In this document: positions 32,582 to 40,732 of the stretch, in pieces
Layout: the number at the start of each line of letters is the position of its first letter
How positions within the stretch are numbered: position 1 is the stretch's first letter
From: Eisenbergiella porci
Lineage (GTDB): Bacteria; Bacillota; Clostridia; Lachnospirales; Lachnospiraceae
Assembly: GCF_009696275.1 (NCBI RefSeq)
Contig: NZ_VUMI01000012.1
Coordinates: 1 to 64,000, forward strand
Direction: 5' to 3'
Length of the DNA: 64,000 nucleotides
The notes under the pieces: model-generated
What the model saw: the letters and a program-made list of their open reading frames with translations, nothing else
Databases searched by the model: none
Told to the model about the DNA's origin: nothing
Made by a program: the position numbers and the translations under genes

Positions 32582-32953
32582 AAAGGGAAGGGAAAATGTG
32601 AATATGCGAAGACATCAGAAAAAGGACATGGATGCTATGAGACGCGGGAATGCTATGCGGCAATGGACAGCAGCTGGCTGCCGCAAAAAAACGACTGGGA
32701 AGACATATGCGGGACAGGAATGCTGGTCAGAAGAAAACAAACTACATTGAGTACTGGACGTAGAATTTGATGAGGATCATATGCGGATGCGGAAACAAGG
32801 GGGATATGATTTATCCTGCCCCCCGAAACCGGGCATCCAACGTTCCGCACAGCCCATCTTGGCATGAGAAGTATGCCATCTCATACCAGGGATATTTTCA
32901 TGTGTGGCAGGAATTCCAATCCCACAAAAAACCATCGTGGCAAGCAAGAAGTA
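32582..32953. other. Intergenic stretch, no gene recognised
   Basis: Short reading frames of up to about 70 codons exist on both strands, but none has a ribosome site or recognisable residues. Together with the adjoining GNAT remnant this looks like eroded coding DNA. Confidence 0.4.
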
Positions 32954-32974
32954 CGTCTTATTACCAATAAGACG
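32954..32974. repeat. Perfect 9-bp hairpin
   Basis: CGTCTTATT, loop ACC, AATAAGACG, located just after the stop of the convergent VOC gene. It shares the AATAAGACG word with the inverted repeat at 1031-1100. On the minus strand it could act as an mRNA 3'-end hairpin for the VOC gene. Confidence 0.4.
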
Positions 32975-33018
32975 CATTCAACTAACCTCATAAACTTTTA
33001 TTTATCGGGCTTCAATAC

Positions 33019-33432
33019 TTACATCCAGGGCATAATCGGAGGCAGTATACAGAACGGATGTCCCGCAGGGTCAATCATCACCCGCCAACGGTCGTCATAT
33101 TGGTACTCCGATAAGCTTGCACCGCACGACAAGGCATATCTCACTCCTTCTTCCACATCCTGAACGTGAAAGTCCAAGTGCGCCATTTGCTGCTGCGCAT
33201 CCAGTGTAGCAGGCCACACGGGCGGCACATAATCATCCACCTGTTGAATGGTAATCCAGGTTGGAGTTCCTGTTTGTTCCAAATTTACTAAGACTGTATA
33301 TTCTTCACCCTTGAACCGCGTCCAGCCAAGCAATTTTTCATAAAATGCAGACAACTCGTCCGCGTGATTGGAATCCAAAACGACATTCCATCCCACAAGA
33401 TTAAGTGCCATTATACAATTACAAAATTTCAT
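33019..33432 (-). CDS. VOC (glyoxalase/bleomycin-resistance fold) protein
   Basis: A 137-aa single-module vicinal-oxygen-chelate protein. It has LVGWNVVLDSNHADELSAFYEKLLGW at the N-terminus, MAHLDFHVQDVEEGVRYALSCGA in the middle and VMIDPAGHPFCIL at the end. Metal-ligand positions of the fold are partly recognisable (the H of AHLDFHV and the terminal region), but the substrate is unknown. Relatives may be lyases, isomerases or drug-binding proteins. The start is ambiguous: 33432 has GGGCGGCAG upstream, while 33411 (MALNLVGW) matches the usual family N-terminus but lacks a ribosome site. It stands alone and is divergent from the hydrolase gene at 33610. Confidence 0.75.
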   Translation of the reverse strand: MKFCNCIMALNLVGWNVVLDSNHADELSAFYEKLLGWTRFKGEEYTVLVNLEQTGTPTWITIQQVDDYVPPVWPATLDAQQQMAHLDFHVQDVEEGVRYALSCGASLSEYQYDDRWRVMIDPAGHPFCILPPIMPWM

Positions 33433-33609
33433 TCTGCCGCCCATAACCCTGTTTGTTTGCCTGGGCACCATTTTACCCTTGCAGAAGTATATTGTACACA
33501 GCGGAAATGCTGATTCTATGGGTCTTTCAGGCTGGAAAAAAGATTTTATTACCGCCGAATATTTACTGTTTTTTATAATGGGCAACAGCGCAAAAAGGAG
33601 AAAAAGCCG

Positions 33610-34278
33610 ATGAATATAAAAAATATGGACATTGTGCGCGAATACGGCCGGCCGCCGTTCCGGGCAATAGTCCTGCACGGAGGCCCCGGGGCTCCCGGAT
33701 GTGCCGCAGGCCTGTGCAGAGGGGCTGCCGAACGGGGAATTCCCGTACTTGAACACCTTCAGGCAGCAGATACCTTTGTTGGTCTGATGGAAGAAATCCT
33801 TAGCATTATGAAACGATATTCTATGGAACAGACAATCCTGATTGGTCATTCCTTCGGTTCGTGGCTGGCATGGTGCTTTGCAGAAAAATATCCTTATATG
33901 GTACAGAAAATTATTTTGGCAGGAGGCGGGCCCCTGGAAGCAAAATACCTGCAGGATATTATCAGAACACGTAATGAACGGAAAAGCCAGGGAATAGAGG
34001 ACACCGATAATTACTGCGCGCTGCCCGGGACAAGCGAAGACATGCTTTTTTTTAACAAGGAACAATATGAAGCGCTGATGGCGGAGGCGTTTGCCCTACG
34101 TGAAAGCGGAGATCTTCTCAAAAGGGCGCTGCGTGTCCAGTGTCCTGTTACCCTGATTCAGGGAGATTACGATCCACATCCGACGGAAGGAGTGTACGCC
34201 CCTCTTGCAGGCAGGCTTCCTCAGTTTTCTTATTATGTCCTTGAAAAATGCGGCCATGATCCATGGAAAGAAAAATAA
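33610..34278 (+). CDS. Alpha/beta hydrolase with premature stop
   Basis: A 222-aa alpha/beta hydrolase. Seen are the oxyanion region LHGGPGAPG, nucleophile elbow GHSFGS (S81), acid GDYDPHP (D188) and histidine KCGHDPW (H216), so the whole triad is encoded. The TAA at 34276 is followed in the same frame by 28 sense codons starting ARKRFLDLLEAEV up to TAA at 34363. These look like the normal C-terminal helix of this family, so a single substitution appears to have removed the last helix. Activity may survive. The ATG has AAAAAGGAG upstream. The substrate is unknown. Confidence 0.78.
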   Translation: MNIKNMDIVREYGRPPFRAIVLHGGPGAPGCAAGLCRGAAERGIPVLEHLQAADTFVGLMEEILSIMKRYSMEQTILIGHSFGSWLAWCFAEKYPYMVQKIILAGGGPLEAKYLQDIIRTRNERKSQGIEDTDNYCALPGTSEDMLFFNKEQYEALMAEAFALRESGDLLKRALRVQCPVTLIQGDYDPHPTEGVYAPLAGRLPQFSYYVLEKCGHDPWKEK

Positions 34279-34406
34279 GCAAGGAAGCGGTTCCTGGATT
34301 TGCTGGAAGCAGAAGTAAATTTCTTGATAAAACCTGCGGAACTCCGGACGCCCAGGCTATTATAAAAAGATTCCGGGCCGAGGAACCGGAAAGAAAGAGG
34401 TATGAA

Positions 34407-34919
34407 ATGGAAATAGAAACAGAACGGCTGAGAATTACCGCTCTTACTCCCGAACAGCTTGATTGGTGGTTAAACGATTTGCCTCGGCTGGAAGAAAAAC
34501 TGAACTGCTCCTACCAGGCCGAACCGCTGGAAGGAATATTCAAAGAAATTGTTTCCGGACAGTTGGAAATTACCAGACAGGACAGCGAAAACTACCTGTG
34601 GCACAGCTTTTGGCTTCTCATCAGAAAAGCCGATAATGTCGTTGTAGGCTCCGCTGATTTTAAGAATGTACCCGATGAAAAAGGCCAGGTTGAAATAGGC
34701 TATGGCCTGGGAAAAGCCTTTGAACATGAAGGATATATGACGGAAGCCGTCCGCGCCATGTGCAGCTGGGCAAAGGAACAGGAAGGGGTGTCCTATATTA
34801 CTGCGGAAACGGAAGCAGACGGCTTTGCTTCCCAGCGTATCCTAAAGCGCTGCGGTTTTACGGAATATGCAGGGAATGATACCATCTGGTGGAGAATGCA
34901 GCCGGAATCAGACAGTTAA
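34407..34919 (+). CDS. GNAT-family N-acetyltransferase
   Basis: A 170-aa acetyltransferase. The N-terminus ETERLRITALTPEQL and the acetyl-CoA-binding block QVEIGYGLGKAFEHEGYMTEAVRAM (about 97-121) are typical of the RimJ/RimL-like GNAT branch; SQRILKRCGF closes the fold. It transfers an acetyl group from acetyl-CoA to an unknown amine. ATG 34407 has AAAGAGG at 6 nt. The frame is open upstream through the tail of the hydrolase gene, but that part is not GNAT sequence. Confidence 0.82.
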   Translation: MEIETERLRITALTPEQLDWWLNDLPRLEEKLNCSYQAEPLEGIFKEIVSGQLEITRQDSENYLWHSFWLLIRKADNVVVGSADFKNVPDEKGQVEIGYGLGKAFEHEGYMTEAVRAMCSWAKEQEGVSYITAETEADGFASQRILKRCGFTEYAGNDTIWWRMQPESDS

Positions 34920-35118
34920 TATCAGAAAATTATCCTCCATATACAAGCAGGCCCCCCCATGAAATCCCGATAAAAATAAACCCAGAAACCATATTACAAA
35001 ACTGTAACCTTCAGGAAAGCCAATATGATACCTTCCCATAAGAAAATCCGGTATCCTGTGAATCAGAAAGACAACACCATCAATTAACCGGAATGAAATA
35101 TGGAAAGGATGAATGGAT

Positions 35119-36639
35119 ATGAAAAAAAGGATCGTTATCATGCTTCTGCTGGCGGCAGTGATGCTGAACGGCTGTAAGGCAGACAGCAAAGCGGAGCGTC
35201 CGGCGGCGGATTCTGTGACAGCATTGGACAGCGTAGCGCAAACAGGAGACAACAAGGCAGAAGACAAAAAGGCAGAGGAAAGTGCAGTAAAAGAAAGCGC
35301 AACAAAGAAAAATACAGCAGAGGAAACAGCAGCAGGCGAATCAGCGGGAGAGTCCTCCGGGCAGCCGCCGGAAACAGAAGAAGGAATTACTGTAATCGGT
35401 GAGTTTGCCAGACTTTCCGCAGAGGAAGGAAACTGGAAAGGGCTGACAACAGAAGAAAAGCTGGAAGATTTCGATTTCCTGTATCAAACCCTGAAAGAAA
35501 ATTACCCCTACTGGAATCTGGCCGAGCGGACGCAGAATATAGATTTGGAAGAGCAGTACCGGATCTGCAGGGAAAAAATAAAAAACTCCGAAACGGACAT
35601 GCAGCTTTTCACAAATATACAGGGGTTCGTAGGACCATGCGGCGGAATCGGCCACTTGCAGCTTGTTGTTGAAAATTGGGCGGATGATTACAGCAACCTG
35701 GACGGCATTTCCGAAGATTTGCTCCCTCTCATGCGAAAAATCAGTGATGCCTATGCGAATGATACTTCAGTTGCAGCATATGAGAAGATTGAAAAATCAT
35801 TTCAAAAAGCATGGGAAAAAGTCCAGGCGTACTATGAAGAACAGGGGATGTCTGACTTGCTTCAGTCAGACCCGGGCTCCATGGCTCAGGAGGATGAAAC
35901 AGGAGATACCATACTTCTGGACAGCGGCGAAACCGATAATCTTTTATACGGGAGCATTGAAGAAGGAAAGACTGCCTACATTAAAATAAGATTTTTTGAT
36001 ATGGATTATTATGAAGAAGACCGTAAAATCCTGACCGGCTTATATGAAAAATACAGCGATTATGAAAATGTCATTTTTGATTTAACCGATAACGGAGGCG
36101 GCGGAATGCCCTACTTTGACGATCTCATTATGGCTCCTAACATTGACCATACCTGTACCGCCGACACATACCAATTTGTAAAAAACGGCAGCTATAACCG
36201 CAAATTCATGGATTTTTCTGAATATAAGCCTGTCAGTGAGGTCCCCGAACTGCCCAGATTGAATCAGGAAGACCTTTCCGGACTTGATTTATTTGTGGCC
36301 GATACCTATAAGGTTGAGCCTTCCGGAGAAAAGAAAGCCCTGAAAGGAAAACTGTGGATGCTGGTGAACGAAAATGTGTATTCCTCCTCCGAATATGCGG
36401 CCATGTTCACGAAAGCCACCGGATTTGCAACTCTTGTGGAGCGGACGACAGGCGGCGATGGAATCGGTTCCGAACCTCTGCCCATCGTCCTTAAGAACAG
36501 CGGCCTTATCGTGCGGTACAGCCCTGTTTACGGAACTACCCCTGACGGCGCGGGCAGCGAGGAATTCGGAACGGAACCTGATATCCTTTCCCCGGAAGGC
36601 GAAAGCCCGCTGGAAACCTGCCTGAAAGCTATTGGCTAA
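35119..36639 (+). CDS. S41 family peptidase-like lipoprotein
   Basis: A 506-aa exported lipoprotein. The signal peptide ends in lipobox VMLNGC (near residue 18-20). A low-complexity Lys/Glu/Ala linker (about 25-85) and an S41 (tail-specific protease) domain follow. The domain has VIFDLTDNGGGGMPYF and VYSSSEYAAMFTKA, the latter carrying the catalytic serine (S422-S424 cluster), then ERTTGGDGIGS. No PDZ domain is evident, as in other lipoprotein members of this branch. Targets are unknown. ATG 35119 is preferred because AAAGGA lies 9 nt upstream; ATG 35113 would place it too close. Confidence 0.82.
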   Translation: MKKRIVIMLLLAAVMLNGCKADSKAERPAADSVTALDSVAQTGDNKAEDKKAEESAVKESATKKNTAEETAAGESAGESSGQPPETEEGITVIGEFARLSAEEGNWKGLTTEEKLEDFDFLYQTLKENYPYWNLAERTQNIDLEEQYRICREKIKNSETDMQLFTNIQGFVGPCGGIGHLQLVVENWADDYSNLDGISEDLLPLMRKISDAYANDTSVAAYEKIEKSFQKAWEKVQAYYEEQGMSDLLQSDPGSMAQEDETGDTILLDSGETDNLLYGSIEEGKTAYIKIRFFDMDYYEEDRKILTGLYEKYSDYENVIFDLTDNGGGGMPYFDDLIMAPNIDHTCTADTYQFVKNGSYNRKFMDFSEYKPVSEVPELPRLNQEDLSGLDLFVADTYKVEPSGEKKALKGKLWMLVNENVYSSSEYAAMFTKATGFATLVERTTGGDGIGSEPLPIVLKNSGLIVRYSPVYGTTPDGAGSEEFGTEPDILSPEGESPLETCLKAIG

Positions 36640-36699
36640 AAACCCGGGGCAATGTTTTTATATTAATGAAATAACATTAAGCAGGCGGCATTGAAAATA

Positions 36700-36733
36700 T
36701 GTCATTGACAAATATTTAATAGAGGAGTAAGCT
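36700..36733 (+). promoter_or_regulatory. tetR promoter with operator over the -35
   Basis: TGTCATTGACA (36700-36710) is a perfect dyad whose right half is the -35 TTGACA (36705-36710). A 17-bp spacer and a weak -10 TAAGCT (36728-36733) follow. A near-identical inverted copy at 37373 lies before the methyltransferase gene. Confidence 0.5.
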
Positions 36734-36758
36734 GAAAACAGAAAGAGAGAGGATCCAT

Positions 36759-37322
36759 ATGAGAGTTTCCAAAGAACCTGAAGTCAGAAAACAGGAAATG
36801 CTGGATACCGCCATGCGGGTATTTGCCGAGAAAGGCTTTGAAGCCACTACCATGAAGGATATTGCCGCTGAAATGAATGTGGTTTCCGGGCTTTGCTACC
36901 ATTATTTCCAGAATAAACAGCAGCTGTATGAAGAAGCTTTGACGCACTATGCAGAAGAGTGCAGCGAGCCTTTTATCCAGATTTTCAGGAATACAAAGCA
37001 GCCGCTGGAAGAGTGCATGAAGGCTGTTATTGCATTCCTGTATCAGGAGGAAGGAAAATATAAATACGCCTCTTTTTTTGATAAAAAAGGAAATGAATTT
37101 TTTCATCGCCAGCTGAGTATGCATATGGAGGAGAAAATTGCCCCATACCTTACGGAATATCTCAGGTGCCGCTCTGAAATGGGAGAAATCCACGTGGATT
37201 ATCCGGAGCAGACAGCTCTTTTTATTTTAAGCGGCCAGTCTCCCATCGTCATTGATGAAAGGATTCCATTAAAGGAAAAGACAGAACTGCTGCACAAATT
37301 GATTTATAAAATATTACAGTAG
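36759..37322 (+). CDS. TetR/AcrR-family regulator
   Basis: A 187-aa repressor-type protein. The HTH domain (10-55) reads MLDTAMRVFAEKGFEATTMKDIAAEMNVVSGLCYHYFQNKQQLYEEAL, the canonical TetR pattern. The C-terminal ligand and dimer domain is unclassified. Its ligand is unknown. A dyad over its own -35 box suggests autoregulation; the related site before the methyltransferase gene suggests that gene is its target. A terminator follows directly. Confidence 0.85.
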   Translation: MRVSKEPEVRKQEMLDTAMRVFAEKGFEATTMKDIAAEMNVVSGLCYHYFQNKQQLYEEALTHYAEECSEPFIQIFRNTKQPLEECMKAVIAFLYQEEGKYKYASFFDKKGNEFFHRQLSMHMEEKIAPYLTEYLRCRSEMGEIHVDYPEQTALFILSGQSPIVIDERIPLKEKTELLHKLIYKILQ

Positions 37323-37325
37323 GCC

Positions 37326-37352
37326 GGCCCCGCTGTTTAGCGGGGCTTTTCT
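37326..37352 (+). terminator. Intrinsic terminator after tetR
   Basis: GCCCCGCT, loop GTTT, AGCGGGGC, then TTTTC. Confidence 0.8.
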
Positions 37353-37372
37353 GCAAAACACTATTGAATATA

Positions 37373-37383
37373 AGTCAATGACA
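37373..37383. promoter_or_regulatory. Second TetR operator-like site
   Basis: AGTCAATGACA is the inverted form of the 11-bp dyad TGTCATTGACA upstream of tetR (10 of 11 identical). It lies 150 bp before the methyltransferase gene. Confidence 0.4.
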
Positions 37384-37531
37384 TGGGTTTAATCATTTTT
37401 ACAGCAATTATTGCCCTGAAGAATTATCCTCAAATGGCATATTAAACGGACAGTTCTGCCCCTGAAGGCCTGAAGGTGAAAACGCACCAGTTTACGGCAA
37501 AAAACAATATTTGAAAGGACGGCGCCAGAGA

Positions 37532-38146
37532 ATGGAAGATACGAGCAAAAAAATAACAACAGATTATTTCAACAAAACAGCGGAGGATTACGACACAAGC
37601 CATGACGGAAAATTTGTCCAATGTATGTACCGGGAAATTCTTGCCCGCGTACCGGATACCAGAGGACAGCGGCTTCTTGATTTGGGCTGCGGCAACGGCA
37701 ATATACTAAAAACCCTGAATGAACGCATCCACGCAGAATATTACGGCCTGGATATTTCGGAAAAAATGATTGAAGAGGCGGGAAAGAAACTGGGGAAGGC
37801 GGCGCGGCTTCAGGTGGGAGATGCGGAACAGCTGCCCTATAAGGACAATTTTTTTGATGTGATGGTTTGCAATGCTTCCTTCCACCATTACCCGAACCCG
37901 GAAAAGGCCGCCGCAGAAATGGGCAGAATCATAAAACCCGGCGGCCTTCTAATCCTCGGTGACCCCACAATGCCCTCTATAATGATTGAGGTGTTCAACT
38001 GGGCGTTAAAGTGGAGCAGTTCCGGCGACGTTAAGCTGTGGAAGAAACGGGAAATCAGGGAGCTTTTTGGAAGATGCGGCTTTGTAATGGAGGATTGGAA
38101 GCGGATTAAATACAGATGCTTTGTCAGCAGTTTGAGGAAAAGGTAA
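37532..38146 (+). CDS. Class I SAM-dependent methyltransferase
   Basis: A 204-aa methyltransferase of the Methyltransf_11 type. Motif I is RLLDLGCGNGN (about 46-56), with the acidic residue of motif II in YYGLDIS (near 74-80). Motif III region LPYKDNFFDVMVCNASFHHYPNPEKAAAEM and the KPGGLL turn follow. The substrate is unknown; the DTSHDGKFVQCMYREIL N-terminus is frequent in small-molecule methyltransferases. ATG 37532 is chosen because AAAGGA precedes it. It is probably controlled by the adjacent TetR protein. Confidence 0.82.
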   Translation: MEDTSKKITTDYFNKTAEDYDTSHDGKFVQCMYREILARVPDTRGQRLLDLGCGNGNILKTLNERIHAEYYGLDISEKMIEEAGKKLGKAARLQVGDAEQLPYKDNFFDVMVCNASFHHYPNPEKAAAEMGRIIKPGGLLILGDPTMPSIMIEVFNWALKWSSSGDVKLWKKREIRELFGRCGFVMEDWKRIKYRCFVSSLRKR

Positions 38147-38191
38147 GGGGGGCGGCTGCAACTGCCGCTATAACAGAAAAATATGTCGGGA

Positions 38192-38240
38192 AGAAAAAAT
38201 ACTGCCGCCCTGTAGTACAAAAGGGCCGGCAGTATTTTTT
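38192..38240. terminator. Bidirectional terminator
   Basis: AAAATACTGCCG pairs with CGGCAGTATTTT, with CCCT/AGGG extending the stem and A/T runs on both sides. It serves the methyltransferase gene (plus) and pyrI (minus). Confidence 0.75.
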
Positions 38241-38251
38241 CTTCTTCCTGC

Positions 38252-38689
38252 TTATAATAAAGAACGTCTGTCGAATTTCTCTTCGCAGTATTTGCAGCGG
38301 TATATTTCTTTTTTCTCATCGGAGAGAACGAAAATATGAGGAAGTCCCTGCTCAATGGAAGTGATGCAGCGGGGATTTTTGCAGTGAATAACGTTTTTGA
38401 TTTCTTTGGGGAGTATCAGTTCCTTCTTCTTAACGATTTCGCCATTTTTTATAATATTTACGGTAATATTATGATCTATGAAGGCCAGGACATCAAGGTT
38501 CATCATGTCCACATCGCATTCCACCTTCAGAATATCTTTTTTCCCCATTTTATTGCTGCGTGCATTTTTGATGATAGCCACCGTGCAGTCCAGCTTGTCC
38601 AGCTGCAGGTGACGGTAAATGGACAGGCTGGTGCCGGCCTTGATGTGGTCAAGCACGAAGCCTTCTTCAATTTTTCCTACATTTAACAT
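38252..38689 (-). CDS. pyrI: Aspartate carbamoyltransferase regulatory subunit
   Basis: A 145-aa PyrI. The N-terminal allosteric domain carries GFVLDHIKAG near residues 10-19. The C-terminal zinc domain has CKNPRC and CKYCEEKF, the four cysteines that hold the contact with PyrB. It modulates aspartate transcarbamylase in pyrimidine synthesis by nucleotide binding. It follows pyrB in the same operon (66-nt gap) with AAAGG before its ATG and ends at a bidirectional terminator. Complete. Confidence 0.95.
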   Translation of the reverse strand: MLNVGKIEEGFVLDHIKAGTSLSIYRHLQLDKLDCTVAIIKNARSNKMGKKDILKVECDVDMMNLDVLAFIDHNITVNIIKNGEIVKKKELILPKEIKNVIHCKNPRCITSIEQGLPHIFVLSDEKKEIYRCKYCEEKFDRRSLL

Positions 38690-38755
38690 AAGGTTGCCTT
38701 TCTGCCCGCTAATGGGCGTTTATACTAATGCCACAAAGGGCGTTTCCCTGGTAAA

Positions 38756-39676
38756 TTAATCGTTTACGCTGATACCCAGCAGGGTGAGGATAAGCGCCAT
38801 GCGGACATACACGCCATACTGCGCCTGCTTGAAGTAAACAGCCCTCGGATCGTCATCCACATCCACGGAGATTTCATTGACCCTGGGCAGGGGATGAAGG
38901 ACGAGCATGTCACTGGGAGCCAGGGAAAGCTTGGCTTTGTCGAGCACATAGAAGTCCTTTAAGCGGACGTAATCCTCTTCGTTGAAGAAACGCTCCTTCT
39001 GAACGCGGGTCATGTAAAGGATATCCAGGCCGGGCATAATTTCCTCCAGCTGTGTGACTTCCTCGTAGGGAATATTTTTTTCCTTCAGCATTTCCGTAAT
39101 GTAGTCGGGGACGCGCAGTTCATCAGGGGAGATGAAAATAAAGCGTACATTGTCATAGCGAACGAGGGCATTAATCAGGGAATGTACGGTCCGGCCGAAT
39201 TTCAGGTCGCCGCACAGTCCGATGGTAAGCTGGTTCAGGCGGCCCTTCAGCGTGCTGATGGTCATCAGGTCCGTCAGCGTCTGGGTCGGATGCTGATGTC
39301 CGCCGTCGCCGGCGTTGATTACCGGGATCCCTGAAACAGAGGCGGCTACCATAGGAGCGCCCTCTTTGGGATGGCGCATGGCGCAGATATCTGCATAGCA
39401 GGAGATGATGCGGATGGTGTCGGCCACGCTTTCGCCCTTGGAAGCGGAGGAGCTTGCGGCGTCGGAGAAGCCCAGCACGCTGCCGCCCAGATTGAGCATG
39501 GCGGCTTCAAAGCTTAAGCGGGTCCGGGTGCTCGGTTCATAGAAACAGGTAGCTAACTTTTTCCCCTCGCAGGCATGCGCATATTTCGGCATGTTCGATT
39601 CGATATCCCTTGCCAGGGCAAAGAGCTTGTCCAGTTCCTCCACGGAAAAGTCAAGCGGGTTCATTAAATGTTTCAT
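38756..39676 (-). CDS. pyrB: Aspartate carbamoyltransferase catalytic subunit
   Basis: A 306-aa PyrB joining carbamoyl phosphate and aspartate. The carbamoyl-phosphate site is [16 protein letters not shown] (about 46-61); the SASKGES loop, HPTQTLTDL and HPLPR follow. It is the usual length and complete. It is the first gene of a pyrB-pyrI operon transcribed leftwards from a good promoter at 39939-39967. A 250-nt leader with several hairpins suggests attenuation-type control, but I find no recognisable PyrR-binding loop. Confidence 0.96.
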   Translation of the reverse strand: MKHLMNPLDFSVEELDKLFALARDIESNMPKYAHACEGKKLATCFYEPSTRTRLSFEAAMLNLGGSVLGFSDAASSSASKGESVADTIRIISCYADICAMRHPKEGAPMVAASVSGIPVINAGDGGHQHPTQTLTDLMTISTLKGRLNQLTIGLCGDLKFGRTVHSLINALVRYDNVRFIFISPDELRVPDYITEMLKEKNIPYEEVTQLEEIMPGLDILYMTRVQKERFFNEEDYVRLKDFYVLDKAKLSLAPSDMLVLHPLPRVNEISVDVDDDPRAVYFKQAQYGVYVRMALILTLLGISVND

Positions 39677-39709
39677 TTATCAGTCTCCTTTCTGTTAAAT
39701 GCGGAAATA

Positions 39710-39830
39710 TTGGGATCCGGACATCAATTTTGCTGAACGTGTCCGGCCGCCCCCGGCCCATAAATAACGCCTGCGGTCGGCAGGCGTTGATTTTAGAAAA
39801 TCGAAGAGAAAATAATTTTCCCTTCGATTT
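39710..39830 (-). promoter_or_regulatory. Structured leader of pyrBI
   Basis: On the minus strand the leader forms three hairpins. AATCGAAG-GAAAAT pairs with ATTTTC-CTTCGATT (39796-39830). AACGCCTGC pairs with GCAGGCGTT (39767-39789). CCGGACA pairs with TGTCCGG nearer the gene (about 39716-39746). A terminator U-run is not obvious, so the mechanism is open. Confidence 0.45.
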
Positions 39831-39938
39831 ATATTCAGATATCCGGTATGAAATTCTGCTTATTGCCAGGCTTGCAGCGGTTTGCAAATCGTCCCATAAA
39901 ATTCTCCACATTTCTTACAGCCACTTACTATTTGTGAC

Positions 39939-39967
39939 ATTATAGCACATCGAAAAAGGGGGTTCAA
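39939..39967 (-). promoter_or_regulatory. pyrBI promoter
   Basis: Minus strand TTGAAC (39962-39967), 17-bp spacer, TATAAT (39939-39944). Confidence 0.7.
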
Positions 39968-40024
39968 TCTATTTTTATGTAAAATTTATTTTTTATAAAA
40001 TTAGAAGGTCCGGATGAAAAACCT

Positions 40025-40053
40025 TTGCAAATCAGGTGCATATCTATTATAAT
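40025..40053 (+). promoter_or_regulatory. Promoter of the PH-domain gene
   Basis: TTGCAA (40025-40030), 17-bp spacer, TATAAT (40048-40053); divergent from the pyrBI promoter and 58 bp away. Confidence 0.6.
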
Positions 40054-40179
40054 TTACGCGAAGGATATGAAGTAAGGCAGCAGTTTGGAAGTCTTAACTG
40101 TTGCGAAGAGAGAACTGAATGGCACAGATACACGCGCACATAAGAACGCGCATAAGCAGCATAAGAAAAGAGGTAGCCT

Positions 40180-40590
40180 ATGGACGGTGAAAACAGGAAC
40201 GGGGAAGTGCAGTTTACGGAACGAAAAAGATGGCTGTTTTTCGGCCTGCCCTTTACCTTTACCGTATATACGGTGAAGGATGATATCATTACCGTTTCGG
40301 AAGGTTTTCTGAATAAAAAGGAAAACGACTGTTATATGTATAAGGTGCAGGACGTGGAACTGGTGGAGTCTCTGGCGGAACGCATTGTTGGAATAGGTAC
40401 GGTGAAATGCTATACCGGCGATACCACCAATCCGGTGCTGATGCTGACTCATATAAAAAATGCCAGAACCATTAAAAATTACATATTGGAGGCCTCGGAG
40501 AAGGCAAGAATCCGGCGCCGTACCATGAATATGCTGAATATCGGCGCAGAAGGCGCGGATGACGGCGATTGGGACGACGGCAGGGAATAG
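40180..40590 (+). CDS. Small bacterial PH-domain protein
   Basis: A 136-aa soluble protein. The segment [51 protein letters not shown] followed by [25 protein letters not shown] has the pattern of bacterial pleckstrin-homology (bPH2/YdbS-like) domains: a sharp strand-turn-strand opening, an IxxxxG turn and a final NA-type helix. There are no membrane helices. The C-terminus is acidic ([12 protein letters not shown]). The function is unknown. It is a single gene with its own promoter and AAGAGG site. Confidence 0.65.
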   Translation: MDGENRNGEVQFTERKRWLFFGLPFTFTVYTVKDDIITVSEGFLNKKENDCYMYKVQDVELVESLAERIVGIGTVKCYTGDTTNPVLMLTHIKNARTIKNYILEASEKARIRRRTMNMLNIGAEGADDGDWDDGRE

Positions 40591-40732
40591 GCGGGGACGT
40601 TTGGAATATTTTCATTCTCGAAAAGAAAGATGCGGAAAACCAGTTTTTTTCTGCATTTTTTTGTGTAAGGGAGTGAGTCCGGCCGCGAATGGGTTCACCG
40701 AAGGACCGGGGCAGGCAGGAGGAGTGTTGGAG

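Noticed and set aside
32555-32770. A possible 71-aa protein upstream of the VOC gene
   Set aside because: Starts inside a direct repeat, lacks a ribosome site, and the residues match nothing I recognise.
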